Shown here: piece by piece, positions 25,601 to 37,749 of the stretch | Position numbering within the stretch: position 1 is the first letter of the stretch | Layout: each line of letters begins with the position of its first letter | Assembly (NCBI GenBank): GCA_015657535.1 | Contig: JADHZB010001847.1 | Coordinates: 37,192 to 101,191, forward strand | Source: Nephromyces sp. MM_2019 | Lineage: Eukaryota > Apicomplexa > Aconoidasida > Nephromycida | Reading direction: 5' to 3' | DNA: 64,000 nt | The notes under the pieces: generated by a model | Databases searched by the model: none | The model's input: the letters and a program-made list of their open reading frames with translations, nothing else | What the model was told of the DNA's origin: nothing | Translations under genes and position numbers: made by a program

Positions 25601-27338
25601 GGAAGTTATAAGTTTAAATTATAAAAATTGGCGAAATAAGTTAAATTTTTGTTTAAATTATATAAATTGTATAAATATTTGCAAATTGTATAAAATTAAT
25701 GCAAATGAAAAGATTGAATCTGTGTTTCACTATTTTAGAGAAGTATTGTTTTTATCTCTTACTTCAAGAATTCAAATACCCCAGGTCTTAATTTAAAGTA
25801 CATCGGAATAGCTAAAAATATTGGTGCATATAATGTTAATGTATAAATGATGTTTGTGCATTATTTAGGGGCTGATTAGTTGTAAAAATTATTTATAAAA
25901 ATTTGTGTGTAGTTATAATAAAAAAGTTCAAAGTAGTTCTGAAATATATAAGGATGTATACGTAGACGAAAACACAAATTTTCAGCCATATCAATACCGA
26001 GTTTTATAATAATTACATCAAACATTAATGAATATATATATTTCACATCAATAGTGATTTTGATAAAAATTGATTTAATTATGTCTGTGTATAATTTTCT
26101 AAATTTTCAAAAGTGTCTATATAGAATTTTATCTAACTTCTTATGTCTGTGTTAAGTTGTCCAAGAATGATACTATTTTCCAGCTTTTTAATGATTATTT
26201 TGGCTTGAGTGTCTTCGTTTAATATGTAATGTGGGTATTCCTTTTTAGAATCATAATCATATAGCCAATATGATGAACAATTTGGTTGGGAATCGAGGAA
26301 TAGTAATGGTATAGGCAGATCATTTGGTAGATTGCTCGAAGAAGCATGGATAAGCGTGTTATCAAGGTCTAGTATCTGTTATTGTACAAATATGGTTTCA
26401 ATATCAGTAGATGATATATATAAGCAAGGATCAACTAATCGATTTGATCAACTGTGCTTATAAGAACTTAATCAAAAGTGAACAGAGTTTACAAAATGTG
26501 TAATTATAGTAATATATGATTTGAATTTACACATGGTGATGCCCACACAAATCAAATGCACTTCATAAAAAGCTAACTAAGCATAATTTCTTTTTATCAA
26601 TCATCCGTTGGGTCCATTCATTCTCCATTTCAAATGCTTTCTATTTTTAAAGTATATTTGAAAAAAATCGATTTAGTGATAGTATTTGAGGCAATTTAAT
26701 GAAATAAAATCGTTTAGATATCGACCCAACATAACTAAATATATTTAATACTTAACTCACATCCTTTGAGATGTAAAACCCCTCCTGATTGGAAATAAAG
26801 CCAGCCTGAACAGTGTCATAGGGATCTCTTATGTTAACGGTTTCCAGGCAATCAGCACACACGTTATGGAAAACAGTGTCATGGTTGCATGTTTTTGGTT
26901 CAATTTCGCAGGCAGTTTCCCTATAAAAAATGATTTACTCACGCCTAAAATCTTATATTTATAGATGACTTATTATACTTTATCCATATTCACATAAAAG
27001 GGGACTCTAAAAGAATTTCAGTAAGTCTATAAAGGAATAATTATGATAAGTGGTAGAAAATAATCCAACTAAGCACAGTTGGATTCTTACTCTAAAGTCT
27101 TGATAGACTCTGAATTATGTTTGCATTTGCTTATGATTATACCGCTCAATGGACTTCTGAGTGTGCTAGACGATATGGTAATTAAGTTGCTGATTCCATT
27201 CAATTGGCCCAAAACATCTCCAATTTTGACAAGATCACCATTATTAATAAACCAATTTACTTTGTATATGTATTGATCTAAAATTGTGCATTCATCTTCG
27301 ATCAATTCGAAAAAGCTGAATCTTGATGTTCCAGTCAT
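22612..27338 (-). CDS. FCP1: FCP1-type RNA polymerase II CTD phosphatase, 17 exons, about 714 aa
   Basis: Removes Ser phosphates from the RNA polymerase II C-terminal repeats. Exons, coding order: 27338-27091, 26920-26761, 26640-26578, 26376-26138, 25811-25763, 25540-25477, 25435-25365, 25111-24994, 24922-24802, 24534-24417, 24351-24300, 24115-23884, 23802-23665, 23472-23450, 23383-23343, 23165-23077, 22931-22612. Domain order matches the family: biotinyl-lipoyl-like fold (INNGDLVKIGDVLGQLNG...LRSPLSGII), zinc-type motif CNHDTVFHNVCADC, catalytic ILDLDNTLIHA (two Asp, near residues 160/162), KLRPGVFEFL, YIYTMATEEHA, LLDPKRKFFGNR, KMVIIADDSEMVW. PDVVRIMNHMRETVFKG leads into a BRCT domain closed by VSPMWFEYGIYTWR, and the tail is acidic-aromatic (DSVWGDFWDTF), as needed to bind TFIIF in other FCP1s. 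Exon 4 comes out one base too long by hand count near 26340; see findings. Confidence 0.87.
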
Positions 27339-28958
27339 CCTTCATGCGTTGTTTGAGTTGTATATACACGAGATTTCACCCGGGATTTGTTTACTAGTGA
27401 ACTAGTGCTGATAAACAGTTAAACAGTTAAAAATATTTTAAATATTATATAAATAGCATCACTTTGTTTATTTGAAGAGGTTTATGTACACTAGCAAATA
27501 TTTATAGGCTTATTAGATGTATGAAGTTCAATTGAAAGTGACAATAGGATTTGGTGTCTGTGTGTCACAACTAAAGAAATATATACAAGCGAAAGGTCTG
27601 TAGAAACAGGAGAAAACCCTTAGTGATATGTAAGGGAAAGTTCATTAAATTTAAACAGTTTGTGTTTTTCTAAAGGTCTTAGTAGCTCTATGAGGTCATT
27701 TAGTTTTAGAGGTACTTATGATAAGTAGCTTACGCAAGTCTGTGTTAGTAGAGGTATGTTCAAGGAATGAATTTTCACAGTAGTCCACAGGTTGCTGTAT
27801 CCCAATCAGTACACAAACAGATGTTTTGCCTCTCGTGTCGAATATAATTCATATAACAATCTGTTAACTCAAACAATTAATTAATTTAGATGCAAGGAGC
27901 TAAGTTGATTAAGTGCGGTATTTATCCCTTATATTCTAATCCCAGTAGTAAGGGCTATTAAGGTTCATGTGTCTATTTGACTCATTGAAAGGTTTTGTGT
28001 TTCAAAAGAAGAGCTTTAAGCATTTAACCCATAACTTGTTTCAAATAATAAGCACTTCATATCGATCATTAAACTATTTTTATTGTCATTAATATGATAA
28101 GTAATCATTACTCTTTGATTATGGCAACATCATTAACTTATCTTTTCTTAAATATTCATTTTATAATGTTAATTGCTTTGTTATGCTTTTTATCTAGAAA
28201 TTTTAGTATTGGCTTAATTGGGTCGTTCCACGATGTAAATTATTTTATGTTTAGACTCATACCCAAAGTTTGTAAATCAAAATTAGATTATTACTAGAAT
28301 ATTCTCTTACACTTTTATATATGCCAAGAGTGTGTTGTAGTTTAGGTGTAGACCATGTTAAGTTAACTTCACTCTACCTTGCATTATAAAAAAATTTTCA
28401 GAAGCTAATTATGTTTATACTATTTGTATATGAAATTGAAAATTATCAATTGATTGTTGATTTGATTCAGGAAAGGTGTTGATTAATTTCAATTATTAAA
28501 TAAACTTGTATAATTGCTATAGGGTGTTTAAGCCAAGCGCATCATTTTTCAAAGTACTCAATAAATAGAAAGCATCTTAGAGAAAAATAGAGAATTTACC
28601 AACGTAATAAAGATGTCTCAAATTTCACGGACACAGTTTTGTACAAATAACCCTATAAAAAGATAATTTATAAATTAATATAATATTATCTTAGAGTTTC
28701 CAATTCATTTAAATCAGATTCTATTATCGAGATAAGTATAGTTGCCAAAGGGTATAATTATGAAACAAATTTGTAGGTGCAGTGATAAGAAATTAAAATA
28801 ATTGGGTTATGAATTCAATTTGAATCAATTATAAATTGATAAATGTGGCAATCATAACACAATAGTTATATGTATATCAATTTATTCGTTTTTTGTTACT
28901 CAAGTAAATGAAGGAATGTCTGTAATACAATGGCTTGTATTGAATTTATGAGTGTATT
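27339..28958. other. Intergenic region, 1.6 kb
   Basis: Upstream of FCP1 and downstream of the DUF3429-like gene. AT-rich. Short open frames here have no splice or family support. Confidence 0.5.
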
Positions 28959-30427
28959 TTATGAGCTTTTTTGATAGTTAGTTGATTTATTCAAAAGATT
29001 CAGCTCTCTAAGGATGGAATTGTGCCTTAGATATAAAAATAAATACCCAAAAAGCATAAGGGTCGTGCAACAAGTTTGATATTTTGAGAGCCAATTTGGA
29101 ATTAATCTTTCCTTTGCAAGAATTTGTGAGTTTGTTATTAAGCCAGAGATATGAGCTAATAGCTGAATTGCTATAGCTGATTTATAATCATAATTATAGT
29201 AGATTAAGGATCCAAGGCTTGACAATAGGAAAAGGATAGCAAGGCCATACCTTTAAGTAGTTATAGTGGAAAATCGAACGTTTAATTTAAATTATGTAAA
29301 TTATCTATATATGCTTATAATGTTCTAGGTAAAAGTTTTAAATAATTTTATAGTTAATAAGAGTAAGTCTATGACTAAACGTAATGCTTATATAAAACTG
29401 TAGCCAAAAGTGAAATCATTGTAATAACAAATTGTTATCTATAAATATTGAGAGTGTTAATTTGAAATACATCAAATTTCGATAGTATATACCGGATGTT
29501 TCCAAAGTATTTCGAAAAGCGATTCCCGTATTTCAAACTTTGTAAATGACATAATACACTTCCCCAAAAGGCAAGAAAGTATGAGGAGAAGAGAGTTTGA
29601 TAATTCAAAAGGTTTTCATGTAAAAAGGGGCTTGAATTTGCCAAGGCCATTATGGATATTCCAATCCAGAGGGTAGACCAAAGTGCATAATAAAAGAAAA
29701 AAGACCTTATTAAAATTAAATAAAGAATGATTAAACGTTTGAGAAAGAAATTTAAATAAAAAATCGAATACTTGGAATTGAAGCTACGAGAATCGCCAAG
29801 ATGAGCGTCCACTATACAACACCAAATTTCATTTGTTTCATTTTCATGAGTAGTAAATAGTTGATTTGCTGGGTCAAGAGTTTGCTGTGAAGTTTCTGTG
29901 TAACAATTGGAGAAAGACGTGACTGGCTTAACCCCTGAAGTAGTGCTGTAACCTGTTTGTGGGATTTTAAAGAGGGTATTTATGCTTGATTTATGTATAT
30001 ATGCGTGTTTAGGGTTCTGATAACAGGGTTTAAATAGTTCCAAATTATTTAACTTCTTTGTTATAAGTGTAGATGATGGAGGAGTTCGATATCTCCTTAT
30101 TAGTTCTAAAAAAGGACAGAAGGAATGGGAACTTTTCTTCCGACTTGGGGTGGTGTGCAAGGGATTTATTCTTGCTGATAGCTCTAAGGGCATTAAATTA
30201 GATGATGCATAATTTGGAGGATGTAAATATCTACGTGGTATAGAACTTATTCCATGAAGATTAGTCGATAAATTCATTGAAAACCTAAACATTGGGTAGC
30301 TGAGCAAGTTTAATGGAGTGGTTATCCTTATCAAAGGAGAATTAAATATTTTTATGGATTTCCGTTGGCATAGCAACCAATCTGTGTGGAAACCGTATCG
30401 AAAAGCTCCTGTAAATTTTTCAAGCAT
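28959..30427 (-). CDS. DUF3429-like multi-pass membrane protein, probably mitochondrial, 2 exons, 408 aa
   Basis: Exons 30427-29493 and 29250-28959 (1227 nt); GTATAT donor, TTAAAG acceptor, joined to read KYFGNIRYGLAILFLLS. The C-terminal 170 residues resemble DUF3429: a first helix pair (LWIGISIMALANSSPF, then FSSYFLAFWGSVLCHLQSLK) and a second pair after the intron, ending with RLIPNWLSKYQTCCTTLMLF and YLFLYLRH. The family, known from fungi, plants and bacteria, has four helices with this 'GLxPxWY..LR' ending; its function is poorly defined and some members are mitochondrial inner-membrane proteins. The long N-terminal 230 residues are basic, Ser/Thr-rich and poor in acid, as in a mitochondrial presequence plus extension. 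It is fairly divergent, so the family call is moderate. Confidence 0.6.
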
Positions 30428-32154
30428 CTTTGAGTTTTTCTTGCCGTTCTATCACCTTCGGAGAAATTTTGCCTATTGAAATGCGAATATTATTAATTTT
30501 GATGTATCTTAAGACTTTTAAACTCAGTTTTGTGATATTTGAAAAGTCGAATTCAAGGGCTGGGTGTATGTGTTGGAGGCCGCTGGGGGGCAAAATGTGT
30601 AGAGATGGCACATGTTAGCCGAGGGATTGTGTAAATTGTTTGTTAGTGATTAAATTAATGTAATGCTTTTTATCTTCAGGTTAGTACAAATCTCTCTTGA
30701 AATGTGAGATTTTTTAGTGAGTGTATACTCATAGGCGTTTAGTGTTCCTCTTGCATAATGGTTTTTTTTATCACTACCAATTGAGGTATTCAAATCATAG
30801 GTTTTGATTTTTAATCTTTGGGTTGGGAGTCTTTTTAAATTTAATATAGTTTCATTATTGGAATTGAAATAGTAGAGCTTTCAGCTAGGGAGCTTCAATT
30901 TTGGGTTTAGAACCTAGGAATCGACTACTTAATCTAAAACTGCTAAATTTATATGAGCACAGCCTAGTGTATTTTCAACTTAACAAGCATGTTATTTCGA
31001 ATAAATGTGTAAAAATTTGAGTAGGAATTAGCAAAGTAGTTTAATGTCATTGTACTTGCAAGTCTCATAAACACCATTTTGGCTGGGTTAGTTAGATAGT
31101 CTAAGGTTTGTGTGATATATATAAAATTGAAGTTGCTATTAACTACAAGAGTTTATAGGGTAACTATTTTTAATTTGAAAGTTATATAGAGAAATTCATA
31201 AATGTGGTAGCAAATGCTTATATTTTTTTAGAAAAGCTTTGATAAAATCTTACATCGTGATATAAGTTTACCAACAATGTTATGTTAGCTTTATATGCAA
31301 TAAATGAAAATTGGTACCATAATTATGTTTTTATCAGAAAAAATCGAGAATTAATCAAAAAGCAGATGCATTGAATCAGATTATTGATAAGAAATTAGCT
31401 AAATTCTCCGGAATCAAAGAAATTATTATACATTAACTAAATCATTTTGTGGAAATTTTCTAGTATTATAGCTTATTGAGAGTTCAATTGTGACTTAGCT
31501 AAAAGTCCAGTTGGTTAGTTCTTACTGTTAGCATTTGAAAAGTTTAATTTTTAATTCAAGTGTTGATAATTGAAAAGTTTGAATGTTTTAAAGTTCAGTG
31601 TGAAGTCATAAGCGATTCAGCTCAAAAACTTTTTCTAGAGAATCATTCATTATTCACAAATAAAATTATCCTTGAGTTTTGTTAATAATTTTTATAAAAT
31701 TAAAATCAATTTTCTGTAAGCAATTTTAAAAAGTCATTTTTTGTGTCATCAATTTCTTTTTATCAAGCAAGGCGTAAATGTAGATTGAAAACTTAACTCT
31801 TTATTAACTTTCAAGTCTTGAACACTTCAATTCGTTTATACATAAACTTTTCTATATTGGAAATAATTTTTGTTTAACTAAGTGTGTACTTAATAAGGGC
31901 AAATACACCTCCTTAGTTTATCATCCAAATTTATTTTACTGTATTTTTGGCAAAATTGGATCTTTTACTCGTCTCAGAGCTAATTTATAGCGGTTCCCTT
32001 TATTATTTAATTTTGTGTTTAAATATCAGAACTAATTAGATCGAATTTTCGATCAAGACTCATATTTTAATGCATTAGATATGTTAGTTTTTTATTTAAA
32101 AAATCAAATCAAATACTCATTGCTCCAAATAAAGTAAAAAGGATAAGAAATAAA
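30428..32154. other. Divergent intergenic region, 1.7 kb
   Basis: Between the starts of the DUF3429-like and FAS1 genes; should hold both promoters. AT-rich. No exon or repeat supported. Confidence 0.5.
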
Positions 32155-33561
32155 ATGAGGAAAATTTTAAGTGGAGTTAGTAATTTGCTTAAATTTTGCA
32201 TATTAATTTTTATTCTTAAAGCTAACAAGGTATTAAACTACAAACTTCATCAAAGTGTTTCATACCCTAGTGACCTTCCCATTCAAGATGCAATTCAGTC
32301 ACACCCTTCATTAAGAGAAATATATAAGCTTGCTAACAATAGTGGAATTATTCAGAGCCTCGAACAAAATGAAATACCACCACCTGTTACGTTATTTTTA
32401 CCTAACAACCAAGCAGTGACTAATATAAGTGAGAAAACAAAAAATTTCATGTTGGATAAAAACAACCGGGATCTCATAGACACTGTAAGTGTAAGTGTAA
32501 GGATATTATCAATTTGCCAATGAAATTAGTAATTATATAGGAATGAGGCTATTAAAACTACCTTATTTAGAGTGCTTGACTAATTGTTACTTTGTTTGAT
32601 TTTTAAAGTATTAGGCTAATTGTTTTCTAAATTAGAAAATTCAATTTTCAAGAAATTCCAACAGTGATCAGCACCAAAACTGAGCTATTCATGTCACATT
32701 GAATCTAGATACGATTTTTCTTTATATCAATTATTAAACTTGTTTTTTCTTTACTTTAATTTTTATCTTAGTTGGATAGTAATTAGATATACTTAAATTG
32801 CAAACTAGTATTCTGCTAGAATCCCTTTATCAGTACGGATAAACTTTGTAGTAGTTCTTAGGTGTAATATTGTTCCTATTAACACAGTTCCTTATGATTT
32901 ATATTGCTATATATGTTCAGCTTATTTTATTTTCTGCTCTCGATTACATCATTACGGAGCCAGAAATATCATCTGGAGTATATTCAGCAAAGGACTCTAT
33001 CGTCACTCTTCTTAGCGAAGGTGCTTCGATTGATTCAAATGCAGAGGTAAGTTAGAAATACTTTTGTATATATACTATGATGCAATTCAATTTTAGTGCT
33101 AAATTTAATTATTATTAGTTGACTTTCATAACAGCTTGTGCATTTTTAAAACATATGCTGTACCCTGGGTGAATTTCGATCCAATTTTGTTAGTACCTAG
33201 AGTCAGAATATTTTTTTTCCAAATTGAAAGTTTTATAACATTCGTTGTATACAATTTTCTCAATAGTTTGAAATATTTTCATACGTGGTTAAGGTTTTGT
33301 TTCAAAATTTATGTTTTGTAATATTATTTGTTTCGTTTTATCTAGCGCAAAGTAGTTAGATAAAAAATGAGATTATTGAAAATGTAAATTACGATTTATT
33401 TTAAACTTGATTAATATATAAATTACATGTGTTAGATTTGTGTCAACGAACAAAAGAACTGCGCTCAAATAGTCGACTATATAGAGTTAGAACAGGGTAA
33501 TATATTTATATTGGATAAGATGCTATATCCCATGGAGGTTATGAATATGTTTCCACATTGA
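32155..33561 (+). CDS. Secreted single FAS1 (fasciclin) domain protein, 3 exons, 193 aa
   Basis: Exons 32155-32484, 32921-33046, 33436-33561 (582 nt, every junction at phase 0). A signal peptide covers about residues 8-25 (LLKFCILIFILKANKVL). The rest is one FAS1 fold: helix with LREIYKLANNSGIIQSL, the H1-box-like strand VTLFLPNNQAVTNI, then LFSALDYIITEPEISSGVYS, TLLSEGASID, and the C-terminal H2-like strand NIFILDKMLYPMEVM. FAS1 domains mediate cell-cell or cell-matrix adhesion in secreted or GPI-anchored proteins; no GPI or transmembrane signal is seen here, so a secreted form is likely. The introns (436 and 389 bases) are long for this window. Confidence 0.85.
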
Positions 33562-33901
33562 TAAAGCTTCTGGAAAGTTCCAAAACAATATTGAGATCGT
33601 AGAAATTTAATGAATTATTCTAGTTCACAACTTTGGCAGATATTTTAATTTTTATTATTTAAAAATTTCGGTATATTCAAAAACTGGGGATTTTTAAAAA
33701 AATTCTGAATCAAATACAAGCTATATCAAATATTTATATTGAAATTCGACTATTAAAAATGAGATGTTGAATTATTTATGTACATAAAAAGTTAATACTT
33801 GTATTTGTTGTTGAGTTATTAATAAAATTGATAAAGTGCTTTAAAAGCTCAGGTAAGTGATTAATCTTCAATACGAATTTACTTTATTAGAGATTTTTAA
33901 T
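33562..33901. other. Convergent spacer
   Basis: 340 bases between the FAS1 stop and the SANT-CHY stop. Only UTR-like AT-rich DNA. Confidence 0.5.
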
Positions 33902-36900
33902 TTATTTTTTATTCCCTGTGGATTGAATCTTGGTAAGGTTTTTATATTTATGTTTATCCTTTCTGTTCATAGTTATTTTGTTTCGGTTACCTCTTCCTCC
34001 CTGAGAGAGGAGTTTAGGGTAGTAATAATCTACTATTTTCTAGTTTCAACAAGTGAAAATTTACCTCCCAATGCCCTGATCGATCAGCAGTAAGTGATTC
34101 ACCACATGTGCAGGGTTTCTGTGAGTAATTTTGCTCAAGTGAGCAAAATCCACAGATCATCCTAGTAGCCCAATCATGTGGGTGATCCGATACCAAATCA
34201 TGGCATACATCACATGGATAAGCCTAAAATAAAAATCTAAATTAATCTCTTTTTGCATTCAATTTTTGGTAAACTACATTGTCTATGCATTAATTATAGA
34301 TTTACAAGAGATCGGTTAGAAAAGCTAGACTAGAGCTTAAGTTAGAATAGTAGTGTTCATTGTATAAAGGAGGAGAATCCCACTAAGACTATTGGTGTTT
34401 ACCATTCCACAACATGGAAAGCGTAGCCATCTAAAAGACTTTTTGTAGTGTTTGCATGAACCGTTATCAGGTAATGCTTGACCTCTTTTCAGTTGTAAAC
34501 GTACAGACATATCTTTAGGCTTTTTTGTAGTACGATTCTGTGTAATCTTTAATTTCTGAACCTCCTTAGTTAACCTGAGTATAATTAAGTTTTAGAGGGT
34601 TAAACATAAAGCATTTAAAGATTGTAATTGTCATACTCTGATATTGTGTTGTTTTTTAAATCTAAGTTAAGAAGGAGATTCTCAATTGATAGATTGAGTT
34701 TTGCATAACAATCGTGGCAGTTAAATGATTTGGTAAAGCCTGTTATCATAATAGGAAATAATTATAGGAAATTATTTATCTGGCTTTAATTTCAATAGTT
34801 TAAAAAAACCAACCATTTTGGACTCCAGTCAATGTGTATTCGTGTGAGCACTCCGAACATAATACAATCACATTGGCTCCTATGATATCCTAGAAAAGTT
34901 TTAATCATTAAATTTTATTAATGGAAATATCCTTTTTGAATATTTAAAATCAGATTTTGGAGAGCTTTAGGCAAATAGCTAGGTGTTTATTACTAAATAA
35001 TGATTGAATATGAAAATATTTCAATAAGAATATCATAGTTTATGTGATTTAATAGTGTATGTGGTTAAAAATAATGGCTTATGAGAAGTAATAATTAGTC
35101 ATGCGTGTTTCTTATATTGAAAACATTTGGTTTCAGGTTAAGGGTATATTCACATAAGAATTCTCACTATAATTTCACAATCTTCCGAGTGTAAGCGTCC
35201 TGCGTGCTCAGATCCGATAAAAGCAAATCTTGGTTGATATCGAGCAACTATGCGATTGTTACATTTTTCACAATTCTTTCCATGGCCTGGAATGGATTTA
35301 GAAGCATACAAAAGTGAGAAATAAGAGAAGAATTATTCAAAAATACCGTAGATATCTAGGCCAAGTTTTTTGCCCTCGGTTGATATGCTCATTTCCGATA
35401 ATTTCATGCATTCTTTACAGAAATATTGTATCCTAAGAATAGTAAAATAAGTTGTAATTAGTGTTTGAATACGTCACATGGTTAATAAATGCATTTACTT
35501 AATGGTAATAATGCAAATTGTTGATATATTTAACAAGTCTAGGCCTTCTATAAGAATAAAAGGGCCCTTTGACAGTTCTTCGATTTCCTGATATTGAGCA
35601 ATTTAGCATATTGGATGACATATGGGATAGTTTTGAGAGCATATAAAGTGATTATATAGGCATGTATGTCTACCTTTTCAGAAGAATGTTCACCAGTATT
35701 TGATGTGGGTGAGTCATGGCTGGTAGTATATGGTGAGTTTGGTGGGTTATATTTTACTTCGTCTAGAAGCTATAAAGTCATTAATTAATATTAATGTTGC
35801 TAAATATTTTATTATTAAGATAGATAAATTTATTATATATAGCTCTAGATTTCAATATAGAGGTAATAATAAATAAGATTAGAGGTTATGAGTATATAAT
35901 ACAAATTATAGTTTTAGTATGTTGTAAGAATTATTTATTTTGATCTAAATATATTTTACAAGAGTTGGAATTATAGATCATATATTCGTACTTCTTGTGG
36001 GCTTTCAGATTTATTTGGAGAAGCTAATGTCCTTACCGAAGCTTGTTGTGTTTTAGACATTTCTTGAGATGCAATTTCTCTACAGTATTTGAATCTTTCA
36101 ATGCACTCCTTTTCTGTCCGTGTATTTAGGTATTGACTAATCAATGTCCATTTTTTCTGGGGATCTCTCACCCTCCTGTACCAAACCAATGCCTCTTCAA
36201 GTCTATTAGAAATTTTGAATATCAATGTGGTCGTGAAAGTTACTAATGAGGTCTGTTTTAATTTAATTTTTCGATCCTAATTTAATAAATAGAAATGGAA
36301 TAATATATAGTACCTAGATTGTTCTTCTATAGTCCATTCTGCCTTTTGTTCTGTTTTATTAATTTGCTCAGATTCAAATTGTTTTATTTGTATTTGTATC
36401 TGGCTAAGTTGTTTATCCAATAATTTTAGAGCTTCATATATATGATTCGTCTTAAAATAGGAGTTTTTTATGTTATGGCTGAATACTTGAGATATAGTCA
36501 CCCCGTATAGGATACTCAACCCTTTGTTCTTTGTTGAAATCGTTGTGTGCTCACTCATTTCAGAGCCTTGAAGCGTTTCATCAAAATATTTAGATAGAAC
36601 GTTGATTTCCCATAGAAATCCATTAGGTGTAAATGAATTGTCGAAATCAGGATCAGTTGGGTAGTGGATGATTTGGAAAATGATCTGGTTATCATCTTGC
36701 CTGATAAACTTGAATGAGTCATGATATAAAGTGCTAATCTTGTAGATTTCCATCTTCCAACCCTTACTCTCTGTAACTTTTAACTTGGGTGGGTCCTCTG
36801 ATCCATCATTAGAAGGGGTAGAAGTTAAGTTTGGCATCACAGCTTTACACTGTGAATTTTCAGCATAGCCTGTGGGCTCCACCATGTTGTTAGATGCAGT

Positions 36901-37749
36901 TAGCAAAGGTGGATTGCTATCATTTTGTTTAATAGATTGGAGGTTGCGAGGATTATTTTTATTAGTGGTCGATATCACTGGCTTATTAATTGAATCTCTA
37001 TAGTCATTTCCGTTCTTCTTTATAAAAATAGACTTGCTCTCCATGCTTGAAGTGTTTTCGACTGTTGCTAAATTTAGAGGAGTGTTAAAAGTTTGTCCTA
37101 GGGGAAATTTTGGTTCCTGTGATGAATGTGGTTGCCGATTCTCTATGTTTTCACAGGGCTTTTCTCTGTTTGTTATTTTGTTTTGTTTAGTTATTGAGTT
37201 TCGGACTTGCTCTATAGATAAAGATTCATTATGATTGATTTTGTTATGGAAAGGTTTCTTTGAGTAGTTCCATTTATTCCTTCTCCGTTTTATTTCTTTG
37301 TGTAGATGGGTCACAGAAGCTTGACTTGGAAGTTGAGTTTCAGAGTCCAGACCGATCATGTTATCGCTCACATGTTTGTATTCATCATCACCTATAAGGT
37401 TTATAGTTGCCTGCCTAAGTTTTTTATTACCTGTACCATCATTTTTTCTCAATATGTCGGGAATACCAATCCCAGTTTTCTCAAGAGTATTTTGGTTGTA
37501 ACTGAGTTGTTTTGGGTTCTCACTATTTGTTTGATATTTATCTTTATCAGATGTTTGACATTTATCTTTATCAGATATTTGATTTTTATCTTGATATGGT
37601 GTAATTGAATTCGTAGAAGATAGTCTAAAGGGTTTATTTCTCCATTTTCTATGTCTTTGCTGTCGATTTACATTTGGTTGAGATAAATTTTGTGTAGAAA
37701 TTTTGTTGTCATGGTCATTGGTTTGATTAGGGTTTGCTTGAAGTGACAT
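33902..37749 (-). CDS. SANT/Myb plus CHY zinc-finger protein, 11 exons, 881 aa
   Basis: Exons, coding order: 37749-36314, 36202-35992, 35769-35674, 35587-35499, 35432-35347, 35286-35168, 34889-34814, 34739-34637, 34574-34403, 34223-34065, 34000-33902 (2646 nt, all in frame). Residues 1-320 are polar, Asn/Lys/Gln-rich and disordered. About 330-450 form a compact domain of unknown kind. A SANT/Myb domain spans about 470-525 (AEWTIEEQSRLEEALVWY, KWTLISQYLNTRTEKECIER). Then come Cys pairs (FCKEC, CEKC, DCE, CSEC, CHDC), suggesting several zinc modules. The CHY finger lies at about 779-848 (CKHYKKSFRWLRFPCCG, YPCDVCHDLVSDHPHDW, RMICGFCSLEQ, CTCGESL). The C-terminus GHWEGGRGNRNK...MNRKDKHKYK matches the conserved tail of CHY proteins. 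A role in chromatin or ubiquitin biology is only a guess. Two donors are GTAC type. Confidence 0.85.

Noticed and set aside
28094..28297. 67-residue hydrophobic plus-strand open frame
   Set aside because: AT-rich DNA often gives Phe/Leu/Ile-rich frames; no gene context or splice signals.
35971..35991. SANT gene ending at the in-frame stop at 35971
   Set aside because: Splicing at 35991 (GTACGA) to 35769 keeps the frame through eight more exons to the CHY finger, whereas the stop reading would leave those exons without a start.
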